Source of the DNA: Burkholderiaceae bacterium
GTDB lineage: Bacteria > Pseudomonadota > Gammaproteobacteria > Burkholderiales > Burkholderiaceae_C
Direction: 5' to 3'
Assembly (NCBI GenBank): GCA_030695205.1
Contig: JAUYTN010000019.1
Coordinates: forward strand, 1-64,000
Length of the DNA stretch: 64,000 nt
In this document: one piece after another, positions 38,902 through 47,814 of the stretch
Numbering within the stretch: position 1 is the first letter of the stretch
How the letters are laid out: every line of letters starts with the position of its first letter
The notes under the pieces: generated by a model
Told to the model about the DNA's origin: nothing
The model's database searches: none
What the model saw: only the letters and a program-made list of their open reading frames with translations
Position numbers and translations under genes: made by a program

Positions 38902-39576
38902 ATGCGAATCCTCATAGCGGAAGACGATCAGGTGCTGGCCGATGGGCTCTTGCGCACCCTGCGTGCGGCGGGGGCAGCCGTGGACCATGTGGCCAGCGGC
39001 AGTGAAGCCGATGCCGCGCTCATGACCAACAACGAGTTCGATTTGCTTATTCTGGACCTGGGTCTGCCGCGCATGCACGGCCTGGAAGTGCTCAAGCGCT
39101 TGCGTTCGCGGGGGTCCACCCTGCCGGTGCTCATCCTGACCGCTGCCGACAGCGTGGAAGAGCGGGTCAAGGGCCTGGACTACGGTGCCGACGACTACAT
39201 GGCCAAACCCTTCAGCCTGCAGGAGCTGGAAGCCCGCGTCCGCGCCCTCACCCGCCGGGGCATGGGCGGTGCCAGCAGCACCATCAAGCACGGCCCGCTC
39301 ATCTACGACCAGGCTGGCCGGGTGGCAACCATCGACGGCAAGATGGTGGAACTGTCGGCCCGAGAGCTCGGGCTGCTGGAGGTGCTGCTGCAGCGCGCGG
39401 GTCGCCTGGTCAGCAAAGACCAGCTTGTCGAGCGCCTATGCGAGTGGGGCGAAGAGGTGAGCAACAACGCCATCGAGGTGTACATCCACCGCTTGCGCAA
39501 GAAGATCGAAAAGGGGCCCATCCGCATCGCCACCGTGCGCGGTTTGGGTTATTGCCTTGAAAAAATCCCCGGCTGA
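38902..39576 (+). CDS. Response regulator, OmpR/TctD-QseB type
   Basis: 224 residues. The receiver domain (about 1-115) has the acidic pocket EDD, phosphoacceptor D52 in LILDLGLPRM, and Lys in YMAKPFS. The C-terminal OmpR winged helix (about 125-220) ends NNAIEVYIHRLRKKIEKGP to IRTVRGLGY-like IATVRGLGYCL. Closest in character to TctD/QseB, which control tricarboxylate uptake or quorum signals. A ribosome site (caggagaca) precedes ATG 38902. The kinase gene overlaps its end by 20 bp. Confidence 0.93.
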   Translation: MRILIAEDDQVLADGLLRTLRAAGAAVDHVASGSEADAALMTNNEFDLLILDLGLPRMHGLEVLKRLRSRGSTLPVLILTAADSVEERVKGLDYGADDYMAKPFSLQELEARVRALTRRGMGGASSTIKHGPLIYDQAGRVATIDGKMVELSARELGLLEVLLQRAGRLVSKDQLVERLCEWGEEVSNNAIEVYIHRLRKKIEKGPIRIATVRGLGYCLEKIPG

Positions 39577-41038
39577 GGACGACACCTCTGGTCTGACCGC
39601 GTTTGGCCTGTTCCAGCGCGAAAAGCGCAGCCTGTTCGGGGAAATCCTGGATTGGATGCTCACCCCCCTGCTGCTGCTGTGGCCGCTGAGTCTGGCGTTG
39701 ACGTGGTGGGTGGCCCAGGGCATTGCCGGCAAGCCATTTGACCGGGCGCTGGAGCACAACCTGCAGGCCATCGTGCAGCTGGTCGATGCCCGTCAGGGCA
39801 CGGTCAAGGTGCACCTGAGCGGCCAGATGCGCGACATTTTGCGGGCCGATGATTCCGACCTGGTGTACTACCAGGTGCGCGGCTTCAAGGGGCAGCACGT
39901 CGTCGGCGAGCCCGACTTTCCGTCACCGTCCGACAACGCAGCGCCCATCGCAGGCCGCGTGATGCTCAGGGACGATGTCATCCGGGGTGACGCGGTGCGG
40001 GTGGCCTACTCCTGGGTTGCCCCCAACACCGTACCCGACCGGCTGATTCTGGTCCAGGTGGCCGAAACGCTCTCCAAGCGCCAGACGCTGGCCACCGAAA
40101 TCATCAAAGGTGTGATGGTGCCGCAGTTCGTCATCCTGCCCCTGGCGGTGCTGCTGGTGTGGCTGGCACTGGTGCGGGGCATCCGCCCCCTGAACGAGCT
40201 GGAGCAGCGCATCCGCGCCCGCAAGCCCGACGACCTCAGTCCGCTGGACGAGTCGTTTGTGCCCGAGGAGGTGGCGCCGCTGGTTGCCTCCATCAACGAC
40301 CTGCTCACCCGCCTAAAAACCTCGCTCAGCAACCAGAAGCGTTTCCTGGCCGATGCCGCCCACCAGCTCAAAACCCCGCTGGCCGGTCTGCGCATGCAGG
40401 CCGACATGGCCCAGCGCGAAACCCGGCCGGAGGAAATGCACCGTTCGCTCCAGCTCATTGCCCGCTCCAGCGTGCGCGCCACCCACACCGTCAACCAGTT
40501 GCTGGCCCTGGCACGCGCTGAAACCACAGGCCGCACCCTGCCCACCGCCACCATTGACCTCGCCCGGATCGTGACGGAAGCCGTGCAGGATTCCGTGCCC
40601 CGCGCGTTGGACAAGCAGACCGACTTGGGCTACGACGGCCCCGCCAGCGTGCCCCCCGAATGCCTGATGGACGGCAACCCCACCTTGCTCGGCGAGCTGG
40701 TGCGCAACCTGGTGGACAACGCCATCCACTACACCCCCAGAGGCGGGGTGGTCACCGCCCGCGTGCTGGTGGACCGTTTCAGCGGGGTGCAGGTGCTGCA
40801 GGTGGAGGACACCGGCCCGGGCATTCCGGAGGGTGAGCGCGAACTGGTGCTGCAGCCGTTTTACCGCGCACTGGGGACCAACGTGGACGGATCGGGCCTG
40901 GGGCTGGCCATCGTTCATGAAATTGCCCAGCAGCACGGCGCCAGCCTGAAGATGGAAGACTGCCACCCCGGCCGTCACCCGCCGGGCCTGCGGGTGAGCG
41001 TGCGCTTTCCCAACCGCAACCGCCACGACATTGAGTGA
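39557..41038 (+). CDS. Sensor histidine kinase, TctE/QseC type
   Basis: 493 residues. Two membrane helices (about 30-52 and 190-210) flank a periplasmic TctE-like domain. HisKA has H269 in ADAAHQLKTPLAGL; the ATPase part has the N box VRNLVDNAIHYTPRG, G1 VEDTGPGIPEGE and G2 GSGLGLAIVHE. The most likely start is TTG 39557, overlapping the response-regulator gene by 20 bp; the next ATG would fall inside the first helix. It should phosphorylate the regulator encoded just upstream. The ligand is unknown; tricarboxylates are a family precedent. Confidence 0.92.
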   Translation: MKKSPAEDDTSGLTAFGLFQREKRSLFGEILDWMLTPLLLLWPLSLALTWWVAQGIAGKPFDRALEHNLQAIVQLVDARQGTVKVHLSGQMRDILRADDSDLVYYQVRGFKGQHVVGEPDFPSPSDNAAPIAGRVMLRDDVIRGDAVRVAYSWVAPNTVPDRLILVQVAETLSKRQTLATEIIKGVMVPQFVILPLAVLLVWLALVRGIRPLNELEQRIRARKPDDLSPLDESFVPEEVAPLVASINDLLTRLKTSLSNQKRFLADAAHQLKTPLAGLRMQADMAQRETRPEEMHRSLQLIARSSVRATHTVNQLLALARAETTGRTLPTATIDLARIVTEAVQDSVPRALDKQTDLGYDGPASVPPECLMDGNPTLLGELVRNLVDNAIHYTPRGGVVTARVLVDRFSGVQVLQVEDTGPGIPEGERELVLQPFYRALGTNVDGSGLGLAIVHEIAQQHGASLKMEDCHPGRHPPGLRVSVRFPNRNRHDIE

Positions 41039-41046
41039 GGCGAATT

Positions 41047-41126
41047 GCAGATTGGATGCTTTTTAAGCCTGTAGCGCTTGACTGTATTGCGTTGGCAGCT
41101 ATGCTTTTGATTATTAAAGCATTTTC
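41047..41126 (-). repeat. Interspersed repeat copy 4
   Basis: On the minus strand TAGCT (rc of 41097-41101), 17 bases, AAGCG (rc of 41075-41079), then ctacaggc and an A-rich tail. It fills the gap between the histidine kinase gene and the convergent topB. Confidence 0.75.
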
Positions 41127-41160
41127 GGGCCACAACGCTTGTCCGACAAGCGCTTTCAGC

Positions 41161-43869
41161 TCACTTTTTAGGTGAAGCTGTTTTCCGTACCACCTTCTTC
41201 GCTGCCGGTGCTTTGGCCGCCGCGGTCTTGGTGGCGGGCGCAGCTCCTGCCGCTGCGGTTTTGCGCGGCGGGAATTTGCTGGTGCGGGGCTCGAACTCGA
41301 ACACCACTTTGCCCTCTTTCGCATCCCAGGCCAGGAAGGCCTTGAACGCCCGGCGGGTGCGCATGGACACAAACTTGTCCAGTAAATCGGTCTTACCGGT
41401 GCTCAGCAGCTTGCGCACCTGCTCCGCATCCACCGTTTGCTGCAGGATGACCTTGCCGCTTTTGAAGTCGCAGCTGGGCGTGGGCTGGGCCGCGGTGGGC
41501 ACCGATTTTTCGCACACGTAGTTGGCCCCGTGCTCGTGCACGGCGCTGCCGCACTTGGGGCAAGGGCCCAGGTTCTCGGCCTCGCCAAATTCGACCAACT
41601 CTCCGGTTTCTTCGGCCTTCTTGTCGTCGCCAAAGTCGAACTCCAGCTTCCAGTTGGCGTCTTCTTCGCTGAACACCAGCTTCATGTCGGCCACAAAGGG
41701 CCAGCCTGCCTTGGAGCGGAAGCCGTCCAGTGGGCCAATGTGGCGGTCGCGCAAAAAGGCCTCGGCCTCGGCCACCTCGAAGGTGCGCCCGGCAGGTGAC
41801 TTGCCAAACGAAAACCCGCAGCCCTCCGAGCGGCCATCGGCACCCACGCAGGTGTAGCGGCGGTAGTTTTCTTTGACCACGCCCCCGCAGTTGGGGCAGG
41901 GTGTGGACAGGGTGGCGTAGTCGCCGGGGATGGTGTCGCGGTCGTACTCCTTGGCCTTTTGCACCATGCGCTGCGTCATGTCGGCAATGTCGCGCATGAA
42001 GGCTTCGCGGCTGAGTTGGCCGCGTTCCATTTGCGCCAGCTGGTACTCCCAGTTGCCGGTCAGCTCGGGGCGGGAGAGTTCTTCCACCTTCAGGCCGCGC
42101 AGCAGCGTCATGAGCTGGAAGGCTTTGGCCGTGGGGATCAGTTCGCGGCCTTCGCGCAACATGTACTTTTCAGCCAGCAGGCCTTCAATGATGCTGGAGC
42201 GGGTGGCCGGTGTGCCCAGGCCCTTTTCCTGCATGGCCTGGCGCAGTTCGTCGTCTTCAATGAGCTTGCCTGCGCCTTCCATGGCGCCCAGCAGCGTGGC
42301 TTCGGAGTAGCGGGCCGGTGGGCGGGTTTTCAGGCCCTTGGGGTCTGCAGCGGTGTTGTGCACCGTTTCGCCGGGGGCCACGGGCACCAGGTTCTGGCCT
42401 TTGTCGCCCTCTTTGGCATCGGCCACGTCTTCGGCGGCTTCTTTGCCGTACACGGCCATCCAGCCGGGCTTGACCAGCACCTTGCCCTCGGTCTTGAAAT
42501 TGAACTCGTTGCTTGCGGCGACCACGGTGCTGATGCGCGTCGTCACGGTGAATTCCGCCGCCGGGAAGAACACCGCCAGAAAGCGGCGCACCACCAGGTC
42601 GTACAGCTTTTGCTCCGCCTCGGAGAGGCCGCTGGGGGCCTGCAGCGTGGGGATGATGGCAAAGTGGTCGCTCACCTTGCTGTTGTCGAACACCCGCTTG
42701 GTGGGTTTGATGTAGCCGTTGTTCAGCGCCACCAGCGCGTGCGGAGCCAGGTGGGCCATGTGGCTGTCGGCCAGCATCTCGAAGGTCTGCTTCACCGTGG
42801 GCAAATAGTCCTCGGGCAGGGCGCGGCTGTCGGTACGCGGGTAGGTCAGGGCCTTGTGCTTTTCGTAGAGGCTCTGGGCCAGCGCCAGTGTCGTCTTGGC
42901 GCTGAAGCCAAAGCGGCCATTGGCCTCGCGCTGCAGGCTGGTCAGGTCGTACAGCAGACCGCTGGCCTGGGTGGTGGGCTTGCTCTCTTCAGTCACGCGG
43001 GCAGGCTGGTGGCGCGAAGCGTCGGCAATGGCGGTGGCCTCGGTCTCGGTCCAGACGCGGTCGGCGCGCTGCTCGGGGTCGGCCTGATCACCGGTGGGCT
43101 TTTTGAAGGCGGGGTTGAACCACTTGGCCGGGTACTCACCGGCCTGGGCGGCAAAGCTGGCGTGGATTTCCCAATAGTTGCGGCTGACGAACTTGCGGAT
43201 TTTTTCTTCCCGCTCCACCACCACCGCCAGCGTTGGGGTTTGTACCCGGCCCACGGTGGTCAGGAAAAAGCCGCCGTCGCGGCTGTTGAAGGCCGTCATG
43301 GCACGCGTGCCGTTGATGCCCACCATCCAGTCGGCCTCGGAGCGGCTACGGGCCGCATCGGCCAACGGGCGCATTTGCTCGTCGGTGCGCAGTTTGGTGA
43401 AGCCGTCGCGGATGGCCTGCGGCGTCATGGACTGCAGCCACAAGCGCTGCACCGGCTTGCCCAGTGGCTTTTTGCCACCGGCGTACTGCTCGATGAGCCG
43501 GAAAATCAGTTCACCCTCTCGCCCCGCGTCGCAGGCATTGATGAGGGCGCCCACGTCTTTGCGTTTGGCCAGCTTGACCACCGCGGCCAGGCGCGACTTG
43601 GTTTTGTCGATGGGCTTGAGGTCAAAGTACGGCGGCAGCACCGGCAAATGGGCAAAGCTCCATTTGCCGCGCTTGACGTCGAATTCCTCAGGGGCCGCAA
43701 TCTCCACCAGGTGGCCCACCGCCGAGGTGACCACATGGGTGTCGTTTTCGAAATGGTCGTCGTGCTTCTCGAACTTGCCCGACACCGGGGTCAGCGCACG
43801 CACGATGTCCTGAGCCACCGATGGCTTCTCTGCAATCACCAGCGTTTTGGCCGAAGTGTCCGTTTTCAT
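41161..43869 (-). CDS. topB: DNA topoisomerase III
   Basis: 902 residues, longer than E. coli TopB (653) mainly by its C-terminal zinc and basic regions. The Toprim domain shows IAEKPSVAQDI and NACDAGREGELIF. The active-site Tyr is Y343 in LTYPRTDSR. Two zinc-ribbon pairs follow (CPNCGGVV and CPKCGSAV), and a Lys/Ala-rich tail ends the protein. It is a type IA enzyme that relaxes and decatenates DNA. The start at 43869 (MKTDTSAKTLVIAEKP) fits the family; the frame is open upstream without homology. It is divergent from the SET gene, 68 bp apart. Confidence 0.95.
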   Translation of the reverse strand: MKTDTSAKTLVIAEKPSVAQDIVRALTPVSGKFEKHDDHFENDTHVVTSAVGHLVEIAAPEEFDVKRGKWSFAHLPVLPPYFDLKPIDKTKSRLAAVVKLAKRKDVGALINACDAGREGELIFRLIEQYAGGKKPLGKPVQRLWLQSMTPQAIRDGFTKLRTDEQMRPLADAARSRSEADWMVGINGTRAMTAFNSRDGGFFLTTVGRVQTPTLAVVVEREEKIRKFVSRNYWEIHASFAAQAGEYPAKWFNPAFKKPTGDQADPEQRADRVWTETEATAIADASRHQPARVTEESKPTTQASGLLYDLTSLQREANGRFGFSAKTTLALAQSLYEKHKALTYPRTDSRALPEDYLPTVKQTFEMLADSHMAHLAPHALVALNNGYIKPTKRVFDNSKVSDHFAIIPTLQAPSGLSEAEQKLYDLVVRRFLAVFFPAAEFTVTTRISTVVAASNEFNFKTEGKVLVKPGWMAVYGKEAAEDVADAKEGDKGQNLVPVAPGETVHNTAADPKGLKTRPPARYSEATLLGAMEGAGKLIEDDELRQAMQEKGLGTPATRSSIIEGLLAEKYMLREGRELIPTAKAFQLMTLLRGLKVEELSRPELTGNWEYQLAQMERGQLSREAFMRDIADMTQRMVQKAKEYDRDTIPGDYATLSTPCPNCGGVVKENYRRYTCVGADGRSEGCGFSFGKSPAGRTFEVAEAEAFLRDRHIGPLDGFRSKAGWPFVADMKLVFSEEDANWKLEFDFGDDKKAEETGELVEFGEAENLGPCPKCGSAVHEHGANYVCEKSVPTAAQPTPSCDFKSGKVILQQTVDAEQVRKLLSTGKTDLLDKFVSMRTRRAFKAFLAWDAKEGKVVFEFEPRTSKFPPRKTAAAGAAPATKTAAAKAPAAKKVVRKTASPKK

Positions 43870-43937
43870 GTTCTCTACAATCCCGCATCTCGTGCGCGCA
43901 CAGGCGCGCTCATGGGCATGCGCAGGTGCGCACATGC

Positions 43938-44468
43938 ATGAACAAACCTTACCAAAAAATGCACCCCCACCCCATGCCTCCTGCCGAGCCCTCAGCCCGC
44001 CCGGCGCGGCGCATCCAGGTACGCCGCTCGGGCGTACATGGCAAGGGGGTGTTTGCCCTCACGGACCTGGCAGCGGGCGAGCGGCTGGTGCAGTACGCCG
44101 GTGAAACCATCACCTGGGGCGAGGCCCTGCGCCGCCACCCCCACGACCCCGACCACCCCCAGCACACCTTTTACTTCCACCTCGACGACGAGCGGGTGAT
44201 CGACGGCAAGGTGGGTGGCAACAGCTCGCGCTGGATCAACCACAGCTGCGTGCCCAACTGCGAAGCCTGCCAGGAGGGCGAGCGGGTGTTTATCTACGCG
44301 CTGCGTGACATCGCCGCGGGTGAAGAACTTTTTTATGACTACGGGCTGGTCACTGACGAACCGCTGAGCGACGCCCTCAAGGCTGACTACCCCTGTTGGT
44401 GTGGCCATGCGGCCTGCCGCGGCACGCTGTTGGCCCTGGCCGACTCTGCGACGGAGCCTGCCGCATGA
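43938..44468 (+). CDS. SET-domain protein methyltransferase
   Basis: 176 residues, essentially one SET domain with a post-SET motif. Landmarks are RRSGVHGKGVFAL (about 30-42), the cofactor-binding SSRWINHSCVPNCEA (about 97-111), GEELFYDYGL (about 130-140) and the zinc-binding post-SET CWCGHAACRGTLL (about 154-166). SET enzymes methylate lysine using S-adenosylmethionine; bacterial ones act on ribosomal or DNA-associated proteins. ATG 43938 is used; ATG 43959 is an alternative. It overlaps birA by ATGA, so the two are translated together. Confidence 0.9.
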   Translation: MNKPYQKMHPHPMPPAEPSARPARRIQVRRSGVHGKGVFALTDLAAGERLVQYAGETITWGEALRRHPHDPDHPQHTFYFHLDDERVIDGKVGGNSSRWINHSCVPNCEACQEGERVFIYALRDIAAGEELFYDYGLVTDEPLSDALKADYPCWCGHAACRGTLLALADSATEPAA

Positions 44469-45439
44469 AGCCCTCGCCCGTTGCCGCTGCCCTACTTGGC
44501 TTGGATGGGCAACCGCCATCCCAGGCGCTGGCGGGCCTGAACCGAGCCGCCGAGGCGGTGTGGCCCCAACTCCACGCCCTGTGGAATGCACACGGCGGCG
44601 CGGCGGCTGACAGTGGTTTCAGCGTGGAGGTGTTGGCCACCATCGACTCCAGCAACACCGAACTCATGCGCCGCGCCCGCGCAGGCCAGGCCGAACCGGT
44701 GCTGCTGGTGGCCCTGGAGCAAACCGCTGGCCGTGGCCGCATGGGCAAAACCTGGGTCAGCGAGCCGGGGGCCAGCCTGACGTTTTCGCTGGGCCTGCCG
44801 CTGCGGCCCGCCCAGTGGGCGGGTTTGTCGTTGGCGGTGGGGGTGGCGCTGGCCGAGGCACTGGCCGCCTGCTTGCCGCCTGCCGAGCGCAGTGCGCTCC
44901 AGCTCAAGTGGCCCAACGACCTGTGGCTGCACCGCGCCAAGCTGGCCGGCATACTGGTGGAAACCGCCCAGGGCGCGCGTTCCGGTGAATGCCCCTATGT
45001 GGTCGTGGGTGTGGGCATCAACGTGGCGGCACCCTCGGGCCCACTGACGCATGCGGCAGCGCCCGCGCCCGGTGGCCTGTGGCCACCCGTGCCCCCCACC
45101 GGCCTGGCCGCACACGCCCACCACTTCAACGCAGCCTCCGACAGCATCCATCCGGGGCCTGCCCAGGTGCCCACTGCGCCTGCGGTGTTGGAGGCCGTTG
45201 CCCCGGCGCTGCTCCAGGCCTTGCTGGCCTTTGAGGTGCTGGGGTTTTCGGCGTTTTCGCAGCGCTTTGCCAGCCTCGATGCCCTGCACGGCCAGGCCCT
45301 GGTGCTTTCTGACGGTGTACAGGGCACCGGCTGTGGCGTGGACGACACCGGTGCCTTGCTGGTCCTGACCGAGCAGGGCATGCGCACCGTCAGCAGCAAC
45401 GAAGTGAGCGTGCGCCCCCAGGGAGCCCCTGCGTGCTGA
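44465..45439 (+). CDS. birA: Biotin-[acetyl-CoA-carboxylase] ligase
   Basis: 324 residues. The ligase core has STNTELM-like DSSNTELMRRARAG, the biotinyl-AMP loop QTAGRGRMGKTW, the Lys motif LKWPNDLWL and VGVGINV. The DNA-binding N-terminal domain of E. coli BirA is absent, so it is a ligase only. An insert rich in Ala/Pro/His (about 195-245) separates the core from the C-terminal SH3-like domain. It attaches biotin to the carboxyl carrier protein. The start at 44465 overlaps the SET gene stop; the SPOR gene overlaps its end. Confidence 0.92.
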   Translation: MKPSPVAAALLGLDGQPPSQALAGLNRAAEAVWPQLHALWNAHGGAAADSGFSVEVLATIDSSNTELMRRARAGQAEPVLLVALEQTAGRGRMGKTWVSEPGASLTFSLGLPLRPAQWAGLSLAVGVALAEALAACLPPAERSALQLKWPNDLWLHRAKLAGILVETAQGARSGECPYVVVGVGINVAAPSGPLTHAAAPAPGGLWPPVPPTGLAAHAHHFNAASDSIHPGPAQVPTAPAVLEAVAPALLQALLAFEVLGFSAFSQRFASLDALHGQALVLSDGVQGTGCGVDDTGALLVLTEQGMRTVSSNEVSVRPQGAPAC

Positions 45440-46305
45440 GGCGGCTGGTGCTGTGGCTGCTGCTGGCCAACCTGGGCTACCTCGCCTGGTCTCAGGGCTG
45501 GTTGGTGGCGCTGGGGCCATGGGCGGCCCCCACGGCGCAGCGCGAGCCCCACCGGTTGTTGCAGCAAATCGACCCTGGCGGTATCACCCTGCTGCCATCC
45601 GGCGACGCCGGGGCTGCCTCGCCCACCACCTCAGCGGCTGAGGGAGGCGCATCCGCTGACACGGTCACACCCGGTACCGCTGCACCGGCACCGGCGCCGG
45701 CCAATGCGCCAGCACCTGGGCCTGCATCTGCAGCCAGTGCCTCGGCTGCCTCGGCCGAAGGCCCCGTGTCTGCCGCTGCTGCGGCAGCGGCGCCGTCGCC
45801 AGCCTCCGTATCCGTGGCGCCACCCCTGCCCAACGAGCCCCGCCAGTGCGTGCAATTGGGCGCGCTGACCGAGCGCCAGGCCGACGCACTGGGGCCGGTG
45901 CTGGCACAGGTGTTGCCCCCCGATGCCTGGGCGCTGGAGCGCAGCGTGCAACCCGCCCGCTGGGTGGTGTACATCGGGCGGCTGCCCAATGCCGAGACGC
46001 TGGTGTCCCGCCGGGCCGAGCTGCGTCAGCTGGGGGTGGCGTACCGCGATGTGAGCGTGCCCGGCCTGCCCCCAGGACTGGCGCTGGGCACCTATTCCAA
46101 CGAAGCGTCCGCCCAGCAGGCCCTGCGCGATGTGATGCGGACGGGCGTGAAGGGCGCACGGGTGGCCGAAGAGCGCACCGAAGTCACGCTGTACATGGCC
46201 CGCCTGCCCAAGGTCACGGCCGCCCAGCGTGCGGCTGCCTCCCGGGCCTTGGCGGCGGTGGCGGGCAACCCCTGGGGTGGAAAAAGCCTGCAGCCTTGCC
46301 CCTGA
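45433..46305 (+). CDS. SPOR-domain protein
   Basis: 290 residues. One N-terminal membrane helix (about 4-25) is followed by a long Ala/Pro/Ser linker (about 55-135), and a C-terminal region (about 135-280) with VQLGALTERQADALGPVL and RWVVYIGRLPNAETLVSR, which fits a SPOR domain. SPOR domains bind denuded peptidoglycan at the division septum. It starts at GTG 45433, overlapping the birA stop, so it completes a SET-birA-SPOR operon. A division or envelope role is inferred from the domain only. Confidence 0.8.
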   Translation: MLRRLVLWLLLANLGYLAWSQGWLVALGPWAAPTAQREPHRLLQQIDPGGITLLPSGDAGAASPTTSAAEGGASADTVTPGTAAPAPAPANAPAPGPASAASASAASAEGPVSAAAAAAAPSPASVSVAPPLPNEPRQCVQLGALTERQADALGPVLAQVLPPDAWALERSVQPARWVVYIGRLPNAETLVSRRAELRQLGVAYRDVSVPGLPPGLALGTYSNEASAQQALRDVMRTGVKGARVAEERTEVTLYMARLPKVTAAQRAAASRALAAVAGNPWGGKSLQPCP

Positions 46306-46374
46306 GCCGGGCGGGGGCCAGCCCGCAGCCGCACACAGCAACCGCAGTTCGCAGCCGCACTCGCGAAGGGCGCT

Positions 46375-46749
46375 TCAGGCCTTTTTGAGGAATTCAGCCT
46401 TCAGCATGAAGGCGCCCTGGTCGGTTTTGCAGTCCACCTCGTGGTCGCCCGCGCCATCGGGCAGGCGGATGCTCTTGACCTTGGTGCCTTTTTTCAGCAC
46501 CGTGGACGAGCCTTTGACCTTCAGGTCTTTGATGAGAATCACCGAGTCGCCAGTGGCCAAGGGGTTGCCGTTGCAGTCCCGCACCACGGCATCGCCATCC
46601 GCACCGGCCGCGTCTGCTGGAGCTGCTTCGGCCATGGGCCACTCGTGGCTGCAGTCGGGGCACACCCATTGGGCGCCGTCGGGGTAGGTGTGTTCAAGGC
46701 CGCAAACGGGGCAAGCGGGGGCGGAATCGGGGGTGGTGGATGGGGTCAT
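46375..46749 (-). CDS. Alkylphosphonate utilisation operon protein PhnA/YjdM
   Basis: 124 residues. The zinc ribbon is at the N-terminus (CPVCGLEHTYPDG then CPDCSHEW), and the C-terminal domain contains VVRDCNGNPLATGDSVILIK and IRLPDGAGDHEVDCKTD. These are the marks of the YjdM/PhnA-like family. Despite the old name, the function is not established; it is not the phosphonoacetate hydrolase. The start at 46749 (MTPSTTPDS) is used; it lies upstream of an interspersed repeat. No phosphonate genes are near. Confidence 0.9.
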   Translation of the reverse strand: MTPSTTPDSAPACPVCGLEHTYPDGAQWVCPDCSHEWPMAEAAPADAAGADGDAVVRDCNGNPLATGDSVILIKDLKVKGSSTVLKKGTKVKSIRLPDGAGDHEVDCKTDQGAFMLKAEFLKKA

Positions 46750-46779
46750 GCGGCAAGTGTAGCTGCCGCTGTTTTTCAA

Positions 46780-46844
46780 AATACATAGCTTACAACGCAA
46801 TCAGTAAAAGCTCTGAATGGCTATTTTTCTTTATTTTGTAAAAG
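46780..46844 (+). repeat. Interspersed repeat copy 5
   Basis: TAGCT at 46786-46790, 17 bases, AAGCT at 46808-46812, then ctgaatggc and a T-rich tail. It lies between the divergent yjdM-like and acetyltransferase genes. Confidence 0.7.
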
Positions 46845-46854
46845 GAAGCTTGCC

Positions 46855-47708
46855 ATGACTGAGCTCACCATCCACCCCATGTCGCGCCTTGAGTTGGACA
46901 TGGGGGTGGCCTGGGCCGCTGCCGAGGGCTGGAACCCCGGCCTGCACGATGCCGATACCTTTCATGCGGCAGACCCCGGCGGCTTTTTGCTGGGCTTGCT
47001 GGGCAGTGAGCCAGTGGGCATGGTGTCCGCAGTGCGGTACGGGCAGGGTTTGGCTTCATTGGCTTTTACATCGTGCGCCCGGCCTTCAGGGGCCAAGGGC
47101 ACGGCATGGCGCTGTGGCGCGCGGCCATGGCCCGCCTCACAGGGCGCACCGTGGGGCTGGACGGCGTGGTGGGACAGCAAAACAACTACCGCCAAAGCGG
47201 CTTTGAACCGGCGCACCACAACATGCGTTACCAAGGCGTGGCGGCACCGTTGCCGACTGTGGCCTTGCCTGCCGCCGCGCCCGCCGTACAGAGCTTGGCG
47301 GCCTGGTCGGTTGATGACGTGTGCAGCTACGACCGTGCGTTTTTCCCTGACGAGCGCAGCGAGTTTGTGCGGCACTGGCTGGTGCAGCGCGGCAGCACGG
47401 CTTTGGGCGTACGGGGGGCTGACGGAGAGTGGGCTGGCTGCGGTGTCATCCGGCCTTGCCGCAGTGGCTACAAAGTGGGCCCGTTGCTGGCCGACAACTC
47501 GGCGCTGGCCGCGCAGTTGTTTGATGCCTTGGTGGGCTGCGTGCCACCGGGCTCTTCCATTCAGCTGGATGTGCCTTGCACCAACCCCTATGCCGTGGCG
47601 CTGGCCGAGTCCCGGCAAATGCAGCCCGTGTTCCAGACACGCGCGCATGTACGCCGGGCCTGCGCCCACACTGCCGCTGCACCGGCAGTATGGAATTACG
47701 ACGTTTGA
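46855..47708 (+). pseudogene. GNAT acetyltransferase with one-base frameshift
   Basis: The N-terminal part (46855 on) reads MTELTIHPMSRLELDMGVAW to VSAVRY. The rest, in another frame, reads GFGFIGFYIVRPAFRGQGHG, the acetyl-CoA-binding loop, and runs to the stop at 47708 with an Acetyltransf_18-like second domain (DVCSYDRAFFPDERSEF onward). One missing base near 47042 explains the break; with it restored the protein would be about 285 residues with two GNAT modules. Both halves look clean, so the change is recent or a sequencing error. Substrate unknown. Confidence 0.85.
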
Positions 47709-47814
47709 GCTGGGTTGACTGGCAAGCGGGTGCGCCCATCTGCGCCAGCGAGCTTGGGTGGATTCAGGGCATTCACCATGGCCATGGTTGCCGGGGGGTG
47801 GCGTGTCAGCTGTT

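Noticed and set aside
41959-43941. Open frame of 660 codons opposite topB
   Set aside because: Antisense shadow; composition matches mirrored topB codons.
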